Origin: Pleodorina starrii
Taxonomy: Eukaryota > Chlorophyta > Chlorophyceae > Chlamydomonadales > Volvocaceae
Length of the DNA: 64,000 nucleotides
Reading direction: 5' to 3'
Assembly (NCBI GenBank): GCA_030267565.1
Contig: BRXU01000047.1
Span: 248,001-312,000 of the forward strand
Of this stretch, positions 11,674-23,800 are shown piece by piece. The first letter of the stretch is position 1; each line of letters opens with the position of its first letter. Made by a program: the position numbers and the translations under genes. Under the pieces are notes generated by a model. That model did not search any database and had not been told where the DNA came from. It saw only the letters and a program-made list of their open reading frames with translations.

Positions 11674-13322
11674 CTAACACCGAAGCGAAGTGAAGCAGAG
11701 TGAAGCAGAGTGAAACGAAGCGAAGCGAAGCGAAGTAGAGCGAAGCGGAGCGGAGGGGGCTATGCGCGCCTCGGAGTGCTGATTACTAATCAGGCATATG
11801 CCATCAGTGGCAAAGGTGTGATTTGGGTTCTTATGTGTGTGGCGTGTATGCGTGCGAACCCGCAGCAAAGTCCGGGGGCGGGGCGGGGCGGCTCACGTCG
11901 CCACCAACAACCAGCCACGCAGACGGGCCGGCCGGTTGGCGGAAACAGTGGAGGGCGGCTGAGTGTGAGTGGGAGAGGGAGAGGGGGAGTGAGAGTGTCC
12001 CGCGGTCGCTGGTCGGCGGAGTGAGGGCCGGGGCTGCGGACTCGGGGCCTCTCCAGGCTAACGAGGGCCGTAACCCCTCTCGTGATCTGAGTGCGATGGC
12101 AACGGCTGAAAACGTCGAAGTGCTCGAGTGAAGCTGCACCAGCAAGCGGATGCAATACAAGCGTAGGCGCGCGAACTGTTGTCTTCCCTCCCCTTCCCCT
12201 CCCTTCCCCGCAGCTCGGCGGTGACCATCCTCTAGTAACCCCCCGCCAGCCCGAGTGGCAACCACCCTCGAACCCTCTCAATACCTCGTTAAAGGTGTGC
12301 CACAGTGGGCTCCCGAGTCCCAACCCTGGGAAAGAGCCGAGCCAGCGGACCAGCTAGTCGTGTGCTGTCGCGATGATGGATGGCCTCAGGAGGGCACCAG
12401 GAGCGAGACAAGACAAGACAGCACGGATCACCCAGGCAGTCAGGAACAGGCGCAAGACAGGGGGAACGACTCCGAAACCCGCGGCCAAGGGGAAAGCAGC
12501 CATGAGGCTTTACCCACATTGGCGGCGGGTCTCCCGGTAGCCATCGACAACCTGCGACAACCACTCCCCACCGCCACTCCGCTGGGTGGGAGCAACCCAC
12601 ATACCAACATTACACCTATACCGACTGGCACCAACAGGCCACGCTCGTGACCACGAACGCCCTTGGCCGCTTGGCGGTCAGCAATGGAGCACGAACGAAG
12701 GCAGGCAAGGGGGGGCCCGCCCGGAAAGACGCCCGGTAATGCGTTAGTTGCGGTTGATGAAGGCGCCCGATGCAGCATGGGGTGTGTGATGGGGGAATTG
12801 CTGTGTCACGGAAGCGCGGCGCCCAGCGACGCCGACAGGATGTGTGGACAGCTAAGCACGTGCGTGCGCGTGACGGCGCCGTCAGCGGCAGTAGTGAAAC
12901 CACGAGCCACCACACGCATGTGGCTGGTCCGACACAGGGTCCCTTGTTCGCATAAGAGTGTGCAGAACAAGGGGGTTATGAAGTGCATCGCGTGCGGTAA
13001 GATTGGGTAGCCGGTATCATTTCGGGGAAAGCCTTCGCGGGCGTGGACACGCACGCATGGACGACATGCAAAAAACATGCCTGAGCGGCAGCTCCGACAC
13101 GGGCGTCCACCCGGCTTGCTGTGGCTTTCAAGCGTCCCCTAGCGTCCCTCCTTGCCACACTAAGATTTGACGTTGGGGCCCCTGATTGGAGGGCGTAATG
13201 AATGGCGGATGTGCTGTCAGAAGCTTGAAGCTAAGAACCGACACGCTACACCGTTTGTACGACAAAACGCTAAACGTAGTAAGCAGAACTTGCTCAACAG
13301 TATCTGCCTAAGTGCCACTAGC
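11674..13322. other. Intergenic between the OPR and nucleotidyltransferase genes
   Basis: 11683-11755 is a degenerate GAAGC-type tandem repeat directly after the OPR stop. The remainder shows short open frames on both strands without motifs. It should hold the OPR 3' UTR and the promoter of the next gene. Confidence 0.45.
11683..11755. repeat. Degenerate GAAGC tandem repeat
   Basis: Runs of GAAGC/GAAGT/AGAGT units begin about 10 bases after the OPR stop codon. Confidence 0.8.
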
Positions 13323-16300
13323 ATGCTATGCGCAAATATTGCTCGGCGCGCGAGGGGCCTCGTTTCTGCACTACTTGCCCCTGTGCCCAAAGTGAACTTT
13401 GCCAGTGGACTGCGGACTTCGTCAGTGGCCAGCAGCGAGTTGAAATTTGTTGACATTTTAGAAGCTCTCATTAAGGTCAGTCCCGCAAGCATCGCATCTT
13501 TTTGCTGACAAAGCCGACAGCGATGACAGACCTTGTCTCTGTTGTGCCAGAGCTCTTCCCCAAAGGACGATGACCGTGATAAGCGTCTTCGAGTCATCAA
13601 TGAACTCCAGCAATCGCTTGGGAAGGCGCACCTTGGACCTACGATAGACTTGCGCATACTTCCTTTCGGGAGTTTCGTGAATTCGCTCTATGAGCCCAGC
13701 AGCGACCTAGGTGAGACCCAAATGGTTGGCGTTTGATAACACGCGATGTTTAGCTTTACACTTCCCGAACTTTGCAGACCTCGCCATTGTCGGCCAAATT
13801 GTGGCAACGGATGACCTCTCCCCCGAGGACAAGCGTTTCTCTTTTGTAAAGTTGCAATTGGTGAGATCAGAAACAGCCCTGTCATGCAAATGATACGTAA
13901 TTACTGGCTCGGCGGCGGGGCTGGCGACCCGGGGGCCCAACAGCTCGGGCTATGGACGCGGGGATGTATTCTACGCCGCCCATGCGCCAAATAGGACTCC
14001 CCATCGGCATCGAAGCCACACTTGCCAAACCCCAACGCCGCCAAACCCCACGCTGCCCCTTCTTAGGCCAAGGTGCCCCGGGAGTATGCAACCGAGATCC
14101 TGCGCACAGCCGTGTCGCGGTTCGTGGAGGATGGCCTCGCAGATGAGCGCAGCCTCGTGCCTGTGCTGCATGCGCGGGTGCCGATCATCAAGTTCGTGCA
14201 CCCCGCCACCGGCATCAACGTTGACGTGTGCGTGGGGTCGGAGGGGGACTCATTCAAGACCTGGAGCCTGGCGCAGCTTATGGCGCTGCACCCGGTGGTC
14301 GAAAAGCTGTGCCGCCTGGTAAGGGAAGGGCGTAATAATGCGGAGAGCGGGGTGGCGAGCGGACAACTGAGCGGGTGGGAGGCGGGCGGGAACAGCACAC
14401 CCGTGGGCCAAGCCGAAAGGAGGGAGAGGCAATCGGATGAGGTTTGCACGCGGGGCGGGGCCAACGCTCCCGGGTGTAAGAAACAAAGCCTGCAACGATG
14501 GAATGAAGGGGTAAGAGGGATGTGGGGTGGAGGGCACAGATCTGTTGCGACGACGGCGCTGCTGCTTGGGAAGCACCACTTGGCGCGATGTGAGCAACAG
14601 CAAGACAAGGTGACGCGCGTCTGATGCGACTTCACCCGGCTGGCTGCCGCCGTGCGCAGGTCAAGATCTGGGCAAAGGCGCACGGAATTAACGACCCGCG
14701 GTCCTTTACCTTCAACAGCTGGTGTCTGACGCTCCTGGTGAGAAAGTTGCGAACCAGCCCACAAGACCGGAGGGCCAGGGGAGGGCCAGGGGAGGGAAGG
14801 GTGCGGTAGACTCGGCGGGGAATGGGGGGGCACAGGGGAGACAGGCGGCGGGGCGTGAGTTTGTGGGCAGGTGAGCGCGGCAGCGTCTGCTTTGCGGCAG
14901 GCGGGAGGATCGGATGCAAGGGCTGGATGCGGTATGCGGGCCATCAGCGGATGAAGCCGCAATGTGTTCCGCACGATCCGCAGTATGTAGGCCTGTTTGT
15001 CTTTCACGGCGCCAGGAGTGGACGTCACAGCGCTGGGAGGGAGGCGAGAGGATGAAGCTGAGCACCGCCAGGAGAAGGGACGGCAGGGCTGGGAAAGTCG
15101 CGTGAAGGTCCCGCTCCTGAGTCCAGGAGATCTTGGTGTTGGTCTTGATCTTGATCTTGGTCTTGGCCGCCAGCGCTTTGTGTTGCCAAGGATGCCAGGC
15201 CTGCCTTTCCCCCCGGGATGCTGATTCAAACACGTCTATCGCGCCCCGCTGCGCCACCGCCCCCCGCGGTCCGCCGTCCACACGGCCCACAGGTGGTGTT
15301 CTTCCTGCAGCGGCAATCGACTCCGGAGCTGCTGCCGCCGCTCAAGGCGCTCATGTACGACTGCGTCGGGGCCGCGGGCGCAGTAGTGCGGCTGATGCAC
15401 GGAGGCAGGCATCCGCCGAACAAGGTAAGGGCCCGCTGCAGCAGCACCAGCACCAGCTGTGTCGCAAAGGAGGGTTGGTGCGGCCACAGCCCTGGGGGGG
15501 GGGAGGAGGGGGGCCCCGAGGACGCCGACTGCAGGGTCCGCCTGTGGGTTCCATGTGTTGGCAGCCTGGCACGACGCGCCACGAACCGGAAAGAAGAAGC
15601 AACCAGCGGCTCCGGCTGCATCCACGGCCGCCGCCGTCGCTCAGTTGCGCTCTCCTTTCAGCTTGAAAGGGCGGGGTGAGGAGACAGAGAGGGCGGGGTG
15701 AGGAGACAGAAAGGGCGGGGTGAGGAGAGAAATGCTACAGTATGTGCCTGGCGACCCCGGCTGCGATCGGTGGGCATGCTGCTCCCAATCCCCATCCCAA
15801 GGACACCTATCTGCCTGACAGTCTCCGCCGTCCTGGAAGCTGGACCCGGGACGTTGTCGTTCCGCGTACAAGCCTGACGGCGGCCTTGTAACTGATGAGT
15901 CGCGCTGCGCAGCTGCAGAAGTCGGGCTTACCGTACCTGGCCCCACTCCGTGCGCCCCCTCCTCATCACAGCGCGTGGTGAAGCTGATGGAAACCGTGAC
16001 CAGAAACGCGGGCCCCGCGCGCGAGATGTACGGTCGCCGCCCCGCCAAGCCCCTGGAGCACATGTTTCTGGACTTTCTGGACAGCAACAGCCGCTTGCTG
16101 CAGGCGGCGATGCAAAACAAAGAGCCGCTAACCCGGTAGGGAGGTGGGCGGGCGGGTGGTGGCATAGACCGGGCAGTCGCGGAGGTTTTGCTAACCGGGC
16201 CCTGGTTTTGGGGGTCTGGGGGTTTTAGGGTTCGATGAAACCCCGGAGGAACTGACAGCATTCAGCTTGCAACCTTTGGTAGGTGGATAGGCCACGCTCA

Positions 16301-19300
16301 GGGTTGCACGACTCTACTCTAGGCTGGAATGCTGGGTTCCGGCCGCGTGGAGGCCCTGGGACGCGGGCGCGCTGAAGCAGGGCTGCCGATGTGGCGGTGC
16401 GTCTCAATTGTTGGGTCGGTGTGCGGAGCGTCGGTGTGCTGAGCGGCAGGGCGTTGGGCGGTGGTCCGTGCTGGCAAAGTGGTGTGCCAAGCGAAATCAG
16501 ACGGGTTGGGGAAAGGGTCCGGCATTTCGCGCGGATGGGTCAAGGACGGCCGGCTTTGGGGCTGGTCTGCCGGCATTGCAGTTCGCAATCGCTCATCCCC
16601 GATAAGGCGCACCCCGCAAAGGACGGCGTGAGGGCCTCCCTCGTTACATTCGGGTCGGGGTCATGGAATGACCGCTGCGGGGGCATTGGTTGCTCCCGAG
16701 CTCGATTCCACTTTTCATCCGCTTACGGCACATGTGCGCCTAGGGTTGGGTTTTAGGGTCTAGCGCTTAGAGTTTTAGGGCTTTCTTAGGGCACTTGTGG
16801 TTGCCCTTTGCGCCCGGCTGTTTTGCTGGCGGCAGGTCTCAGTCCGCGATCATGCTCACGTCAAAACAGGTGCCCGGCCACGTGTTTCAGGCCTCCTTGT
16901 CCCCGTCAGCCCCTGCCGCTTTGTCAGCTCGGACTGCCCCGGGCCTGCCTATCTGCCGGGCTGCCTGCAAGGTGCACATACGCGTCCGCATAGCTGACCC
17001 AGCCCGCACCCCCGCTCCCCCGCACCCCTTGCCACCGGTGCCACCAGTGGCACCGCCGTCAGCGTCTTCTACGGCGATTTCCACCGGGAGCGCCACTTCC
17101 GGGAGCACGTGCTGTTCGTGGAGGACCCACTCAACGACCTGGACAATGCGGCGCGCACACTGAGGCTGCCGGTGAGGAGGACTGGGTAAGAGGTCGGGGA
17201 GGAGGCTCGGGCGCGGATGCGGATGCGGGCAGGGGCAGGCGTCGAACGTCCGAATGGTCTCAAGGCCAGGACGTGGAACATGCGTGCTCACCTGGGGGGG
17301 GGGTCGCAGCTGCCAACACCCGCGCACAGCCGGCCGCCCCAGTGCTATCCGTGAGAGACGCAATCGGGTTTGCGGTACTGGTGTGTATGTATGCAGCCTT
17401 TGCAGGACTGGACTCATCCCGCCATGGCCGTAATTCTTGTAGATGTTGTGCAGAAGGCGTTTAACAGCTTTGGGGGGCAAGAGAGAAGCTTACAGGATAA
17501 GTGATCTCCTGAGTTTTGCTTGCAACCCCACACCGGACCACCACTTTCGTCCGTCCGTAGCATTCGAATGTCCCGTTATGTTACGTGTGCGGCTGCTGCT
17601 GGCTGTGCGTGGCGGTGTAGGGGGCCTGGACCGCTTTTCACGCGGTGGTCCGCCATCCACCCACAGCCACAGCCACAGCCCCCAAACAGCTCCCAACCGG
17701 GAGCCCTCCCCTCCCTCAACATCACCCTCGTGTCACGACCTCGCCGTCGCCGTCGCCATCTCCGGTTGGGTGGTGCTGACCTGTGCCTCCTGACGTGTCC
17801 TGTGGGCCTGCAGAGCAGCTCAAAGGGCCGGACCATCGAGTTTGTGGAGGGCACCTTCGCGAAGAGCGCCGCCCGTTTGCGCGCGCACCTGGACGCGGCA
17901 GCTGCGGCTAACCAGCCGTCGGGGGCCCCAGGCGCAGCCACCGCTCTCGAGCGTGAGCGTGAGCTGTCCGGCGACGGCGGGGCCACAGCTGCGGACCCTG
18001 CATCCTCCTCCGCCTCCCCCCCAACGAACACCTCCGCCGCGGCTGCCGCGACAAAGCCGGAGTCGCCGTCCAGCTCGAACCCTGTCAGTGGCGATGGCAC
18101 CACCACAGCCGCCGCTGCAGGACCCACGTCACGCGCGTCAGCATCGACGGTGGCAGCGACGACAGCGGCTTCCTCCGCCGCCGCCGCCGCCCCGTCGTTT
18201 CCTCCCTCCTCCGTCCCCCCCTCGCTTGCCTCCACTGCGGTGTTCCTGTTCGGCACGGAGCTGCTGACCAGGCTGCCCGAGCTGAGCGAGCGGCTGCTGG
18301 GGCCGGGGCTGTGCGGCTGGGCCCGGGGGGCGCTGGCGGCGGGGCGGCCGGCGGGGGAGGTGCACCAGGAGCTGCTGGCCAGGCTGGGGGCGGAGCAGTG
18401 AGTGGGGGGAGAGGGGGAGGGCGGGCAGTATGGGAGGGCAGGGAGGGGCGCGGGAAGGGTTAATGGGAGGAGGCAACGTGCGCCAAGCCTGGACCGAGGA
18501 CCGAGGACAGTGGATGAGAGCAGATGAGGGCAAACAAGGCTGGACAGTTCCACATTTCGGTGCATCGCACGCAGCCGTTGAGCACAGAGGGCCCGTGTGT
18601 GTCCGGGCTGCTGGCTGCCGTTTGGGGGCGAACTGTCTGCCGCGGTACCACCCAAACATCACTGGCCACGTGCGCCGCGTCTGCCACATACCTGCACAGA
18701 CCCGCTTCTCTGGTCCCGCTACGGCCGCCCGCCCGCGGTGGCTCCATCGGTCGAGCTCGGCGGTGCCTTATCCGCTAATTCACCACCACGAACTTTGCTG
18801 CGGCGTGCAGGGGCTTTGAGTCATTTGCGAGCTTCCGGAAGCGCTGCCGGATCCCGGCGCTGGACGAGGAGGAGGCCTGGACACCCGAGGTGGGGAGCGA
18901 GGGAAGGGAGCCGGGTGCGGCTGCCAGGGTGGGGTTCTGGAGGGGCCGCAGCCTTCCTACTTGGCACAAGCAGGACGGCTGGGAAGGGGGCAACTTGCAA
19001 GCTGGCTGAAGCAGGGCGGACCCGCAGGCAAACCGAAGCGCATCCTAATCGGTGTAATCCGTAAAGAAAGGCTGTACGGCAATCAGCATGTAAGGTGGAG
19101 ATTCCGCCGCACTAACTTTTTAACATCGCTCTAGCTCAGGCAACTTTTCAGTACTACAGGCGGACGGTGTTGCTCTTGTCCATACTGGCGCGTTTAGTTG
19201 TCGTGAGTGGTCACTTCGACGACCCAGCCCCTGGGTAGTACGCATGCATGCGGACATCCGTGCGGGGTGCCAAGCCTTGTGGGTCCCTGCGAATGTAACC

Positions 19301-19719
19301 TTGATTGGCTGCAGGAGTTGGAGCAGCTGATTCGGAAGCAGACTGAGAAGATGATCCGGCAGGAGAAGGAGGCGGCGGCCAGAGCTCGGGAACGGGAAAA
19401 GCACAGGAAGCAGAGGAAGGAGCGCCGGGCCAGGCTAGCTACGATGCGGGAGAGCGAGGAGAAGCGGAGCGGGGAGGGGCCGGGCCCGGGCGGCGCCGAG
19501 AAGCCCGGGGAGGCGCCGGCCCGGGCAGAGGGGACGGCGTCGGTCAGGCCCCCGCGCAGGTTCGGCCCACCCCGGCCCGTCAGGTTCAGCCCACTGGCCG
19601 ACGGGAGCGCTGCCGCCGAGCAGTCTGGGCAGCGCAAGCAAGTGCGAGGAGCGACACCGCCCAGGTTGCGAAGCCTGGTTTCGGAGCAGTTCGTTCCTGT
19701 TGCGCATAAAGGCTCGTGA
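13323..19719 (+). CDS. Non-canonical poly(A) polymerase / terminal uridylyltransferase (Cid1 / DNA pol sigma family)
   Basis: Twelve-exon model: 13323-13475, 13551-13710, 13778-13860, 14067-14318, 14660-14737, 15293-15424, 15972-16135, 17003-17171, 17406-17500, 17819-18397, 18811-18889, 19315-19719; about 782 residues. All phases agree, but the exon 9 donor (GTGATC) and the starts of exons 8 and 10 are uncertain. Residues 91-105 carry the nucleotidyltransferase signature FGSFVNSLYEPSSDLD, with catalytic Asp 103 and 105 on either side of intron 2. The third Asp is D185 in GINVDVCVG. Exon 5 (VKIWAKAHGINDP) is the central domain. EDPLNDLDNAARTL (~381-394) is the PAP-associated motif. The N-terminal ~38 residues are basic with no acid, like an organellar presequence. 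Exon 10 is low-complexity and the C-terminus is a charged coiled coil (EKMIRQEKEAAARARE). It would add A or U tails to RNA; A versus U cannot be told here. Confidence 0.85.
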
Positions 19720-20807
19720 ACCAGCCGGGGGTGGGTGACACTGCGGTGGGCAGCCAGAGGCATGGCAGCGAGGGTTGGAGTGGCGGCCTCGATACCCTAG
19801 CAGCTGGTGGCGCGGGGTCGGCGTTGAGGGGCCGGTGGGGGAGGTCCGCGACGGGAGCCGCTCCTGAGCTGATAGTGGTGGCGGCGCGTGGGTTCTGGTG
19901 GCAAAAGCCGCCATGGCTTTGTGCTTTGTGTTGTTCCCTGGGGCTGCTCAGCGTGAAGGGTGCGGGTGAAGTGCTCGCCGGTCTCCGGCTACTCGTTGGT
20001 GCCGGCGTTGAGAGTGGTGGGCGGTGTGTCGTTTCGTGGCTTTCTTGTTCATCTGGGGATCCCGACTTATGCGATGAGGCAGTGCCCGGTGGCAGCTTGG
20101 GGTGTCCTTGGTACGCAGCGCACTTGCACTTCTTTTTTTGGGGGGGGGGGGTACCGACTATGGAAGCTGCTTAGCCGCTACGACATGCTCTTGTTTGTAT
20201 CAGACCAGATCAGGCAGGCTGCACACGTAAGCTCCGCCGGAGGTTGCCACGCCGCAATGCGCGCGAAAGCAGGAAGATGAACGGTTCGTGGGTCACTGTT
20301 GCAGGCCTAAAGCGCATGTACTTGAAGCGTCATCCAGGCATTTGCACGGGGACTCTCGAAGATGACGAGTTTCGGGGAGACGCCGAGACCACCACCGTTA
20401 GGGCGCGCGCGGCGCGGCGGTCGTAACGGCTACAGGCTAGCAACGGAACACCCGCGATCTCCCAGCAAGATGCTTTACAGGCCAGGCCAAAATTGCATTT
20501 AAGTTAAAGTTAGTAACTTTATAATTGTAAATCCTTGCTTGGCGAAGGGGCGAAGTAAAACGTTACAATTCTATTACGAAATTCCTTGTGCGCTGGCCGT
20601 TCACCTTGTCGACATTATGAATGGTCCCTAAGTACTTTGGGTGACCTTGGTGTCCCGCTTGAAAGCAGGAAGTAAATGTGGACCTTCAATAGCAATGTCT
20701 TCTGGAGCTCTACGTCGTTGGCATCGAGAGTACGCAATGATTGTTGCTTATTTTGTTAAAATGTCCTGGATCAGCGGTAAGAGTTCTTGTTTTCTTGCAT
20801 CGCGCAG
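19720..20807. other. Intergenic; 3' UTR of the nucleotidyltransferase gene and possible 5' exon of the OPR-RAP gene
   Basis: A TGTAA motif at about 20525 could be a distant poly(A) signal. An ATG at 20695 opens MSSGALRRWHREYAM and runs to a good donor (GTAAGA, 20777), but the phase (1) does not fit the acceptor at 20805-20807 (phase 0), so it was not joined to the next gene. Confidence 0.4.
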
Positions 20808-23800
20808 GTAAAGCGGTGCCATGAAAGCAGCAGTCTCACAACGGGAACGCCCAAGAAGCGCTCGGACGCTCTCCTTGCGCGTGTGCGGTCCGATAAGGTC
20901 AGCAGCAGTGGAAGCAAGGACGCTTCTGGGAAACATCCCCCAAAGCTTCCCAATGACCCTGCCTCGCTCGCACGGCGGAAGGCCGCCAAATCCATGACCA
21001 GCGGCGCGGCACAAAGGCGCGCTGCATCAGCGGGTGGGCCGCACAAATCCGCTGCCAAGGAGCACACCCGCGACGGCAACCGAACATATCGCCTCAGGGG
21101 CCCTGCACCAGGCCGCGACAGCGTAGCCAAAGAAGGCGATGGCGCAGCCGTCACCAAACCCGGTAACAAGCCCAGCAAGCAGAGCGTCGACACCCTTCTG
21201 TCTGACCTCGCCCGAGACGACCCTGACGCCTTCGTCGCCGCGCTCAAAGCGGGCCGTTACACGCCCCCCACCGCACGGCCCTCAGCCGCCGCATCGGCGC
21301 CCCCGGTGCGCCACGCGCACGCCGACACCGCCACCGCCCCCAGCAACGTCGTCAGCATTCCCAGGCATCACCTTCTCACGGCATGCCACGGGTTGAAGCG
21401 CCTCATGCTTATGAACCACAAGCCGGCCTACCGCCCGTGTCACGTGGTGGACTTGATCGAGCTGCTGGCGGGGCGGTGCCGCGGCCAGGGGGGGGCGGCG
21501 AGCATCGCGGGGAATCTGCTGCAGTACGGCTGCCGGGGCTGCCTCACCCCGGGCGCCTCTTCGGAGTCACAGACGGAGCTGGCGAAGCTGCTGCCCCGCC
21601 TGGTGCCGGCCCTGGCCAAGCTCGAGTATGACAACAGGGTGGGGGCGAGGGCGGGAGAGCGGGGCTGTCGAGGGAAGAGCGAAGGGGTTTGGCACGAGTC
21701 CGGGGGACTGGGGAGCGGTTGACGCGGGACGGGCAGAGGCAGTGTGTCGGAACGAGAGCGGGCGGAGACGGTGCTGTTATCGATGGGTTGTGAACTTGTG
21801 ATTGGGACAACCTCCCCCCCCACACACCGCCAACTCGCCGCTCCTGGCCCCGCCCCGCCTGGCTGTGCGCTTGAGCCGTCCAAGCGGCCCAAGCGGTCTC
21901 ATGCCCTACCGCGCCGCGCCATGTCGCCCCCCCGCATCATTGCCCCCCGCCCGCAGCAGCTTGATCAACAACGATTGATCAGTGACTCGTTGTTATATAT
22001 AGGAGCATATCACTCCCTGACCCACGCCCACCATCGCCCCCCGCCCCCGCTGCCTTGCGCGCCTTGCCGTGCCGCTGGTGCTGCTGCAGGCGGTGTGGGT
22101 GAGTCTGTTCCGGCTGATGCAGTCCAGTCTGAGGGACTACTCCGCCGCTGACGTGGCGGCGCTGGTGCCCGCCCTCGTGGAGCTGGACTCCATTGAGGAC
22201 GAGGACTCCACCACCAGGGGGGACACGACGGCGGCCACGGACACGGCCACGACGACGGCCACGACGACTGGCGAGGTCGGCAGCACCAGCACCAGCAGCC
22301 CCAGCACCAGCACCACGGGCTTCGGCTCTCAGCAGCTGCAGTGCCCCGCCATGACGACCCGGCTGCGGGAGCTGGTGGCCAGCAGTGGCGACCTGAGCGG
22401 GGACGCCAGTGCGGGGGTGCTGCTGGGTCTGGTGGCGAGCAGTGTACGGCAGGTGGATGTGGACCAGCTGGCGGCGCTCATGACGTGGGTACCTCGGGTG
22501 GGGGAGGGGGGAGGGGGAATGGGGGGCACCGGGGAGGGGGAGGTGGAAGCGGCTGGGAGGGGTGGGGACCCGGGCGGGGCGGGATGTCGGGAAGGTGTAA
22601 GGGAGTGCGGATAGGAGGGGGCGAAATATGGGGGAAGCGGAAGATTCAGTTGAACTGCTTTGAAGAATGCGGAGTTCCGGGGCCGAGGGTTAAACGGAAT
22701 ATGTGCGAGTATGAGTGTACCGTATGTGTGCCGCAAGCCCGCAACCCGTATGTAGGCCGCACTGCACAGCACACAGGGGCGGTGGCGGAGGGGCGACCGC
22801 GGGTCCTGAAGGGAGGACTGGTGCTGTGGAGCCAAGCCGGCGCCCGACGTCCCCGGCCCTTCCGCCTATACATCGAGTTAACCCCCCTCCATCCCGTCCC
22901 ATCCCGTCCCGTCCACCCCTCCCCCGTGTCCGCAGCAAGGCTTTGGTGAACGGCGACCTCTCCCCGCAGGGCCACACCCGGGTGCTGCGTGCCGCGGCCC
23001 TCAGCTGCGACCGGTTCGCGGAGGCTGCGACTGAGGTGCGCCCCCGGGGAGGGGGGGGCCTGAAGGGGGGCCTGGCATCCGGTACTACTCCTGCGGGTGG
23101 CCCCCTGTAAATCCGAGGTCCCGCGTCCCCTCCGATACCGTGTGACCCGTTCGCAGCAGCTTGGCTGCAGGCGCACATCACCGCACCGCAGCTCAGGCCG
23201 CATCGGCCCGCTCCCCGCACTCACGCACGGCTGCTTGTTGACACTTGCCACCCACCTTCCCACCCACCCACCCACCCACCCACCCACCCACCCACCCACC
23301 CACCCACCCACCCACCCACCCACCCACCCACCCACCCACCCACCCACCCACCCACCCACCCACCCACCCACCCACCCACCCACCCACGGAGCCCTCGGGC
23401 TGGATCCTGCTGCATCGCCCCCGCATGTCCCCAAGCGCTTCAACCCCAAATCCACCAACCCCAACACCCGAATCCCAAGATCCCTCTTCCACTCGCATCG
23501 CCCCCACCTCCCTCCCCTCCCCTCCCCTCCCCTCCCCTCCCCTCCCCTCCCCTCCCCTCCCCTCCCCTCCCCTCCCCTCCCCTCCCCTCCCCTCCCCTCC
23601 CCTCCCCTCCCCTCCCCTCCCCTCCCCTCCCCTCCCCTCCCCTCCCCTCCCCTCCCCTCCCCTCCCCTCCCCTCCCCTCCCCTCCCCTCCCCTCCCCTCC
23701 CCTCCCCTCCCCTCCCCTCCCCTCCCCTCCCCTCCCCTCCCCTCCCCTCCCCTCCCCTCCCCTCCCCTCCCCTCCCCTCCCCTCCCCTCCCCTCCCCTCC

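Noticed and set aside
16735..16795. Telomere repeat array
   Set aside because: Only two or three degenerate TTTTAGGG motifs inside an intron of the nucleotidyltransferase gene.
20695..20776. First exon of the OPR-RAP gene
   Set aside because: It has an ATG and a good GTAAGA donor, but phase 1 does not match the phase-0 acceptor at 20807.
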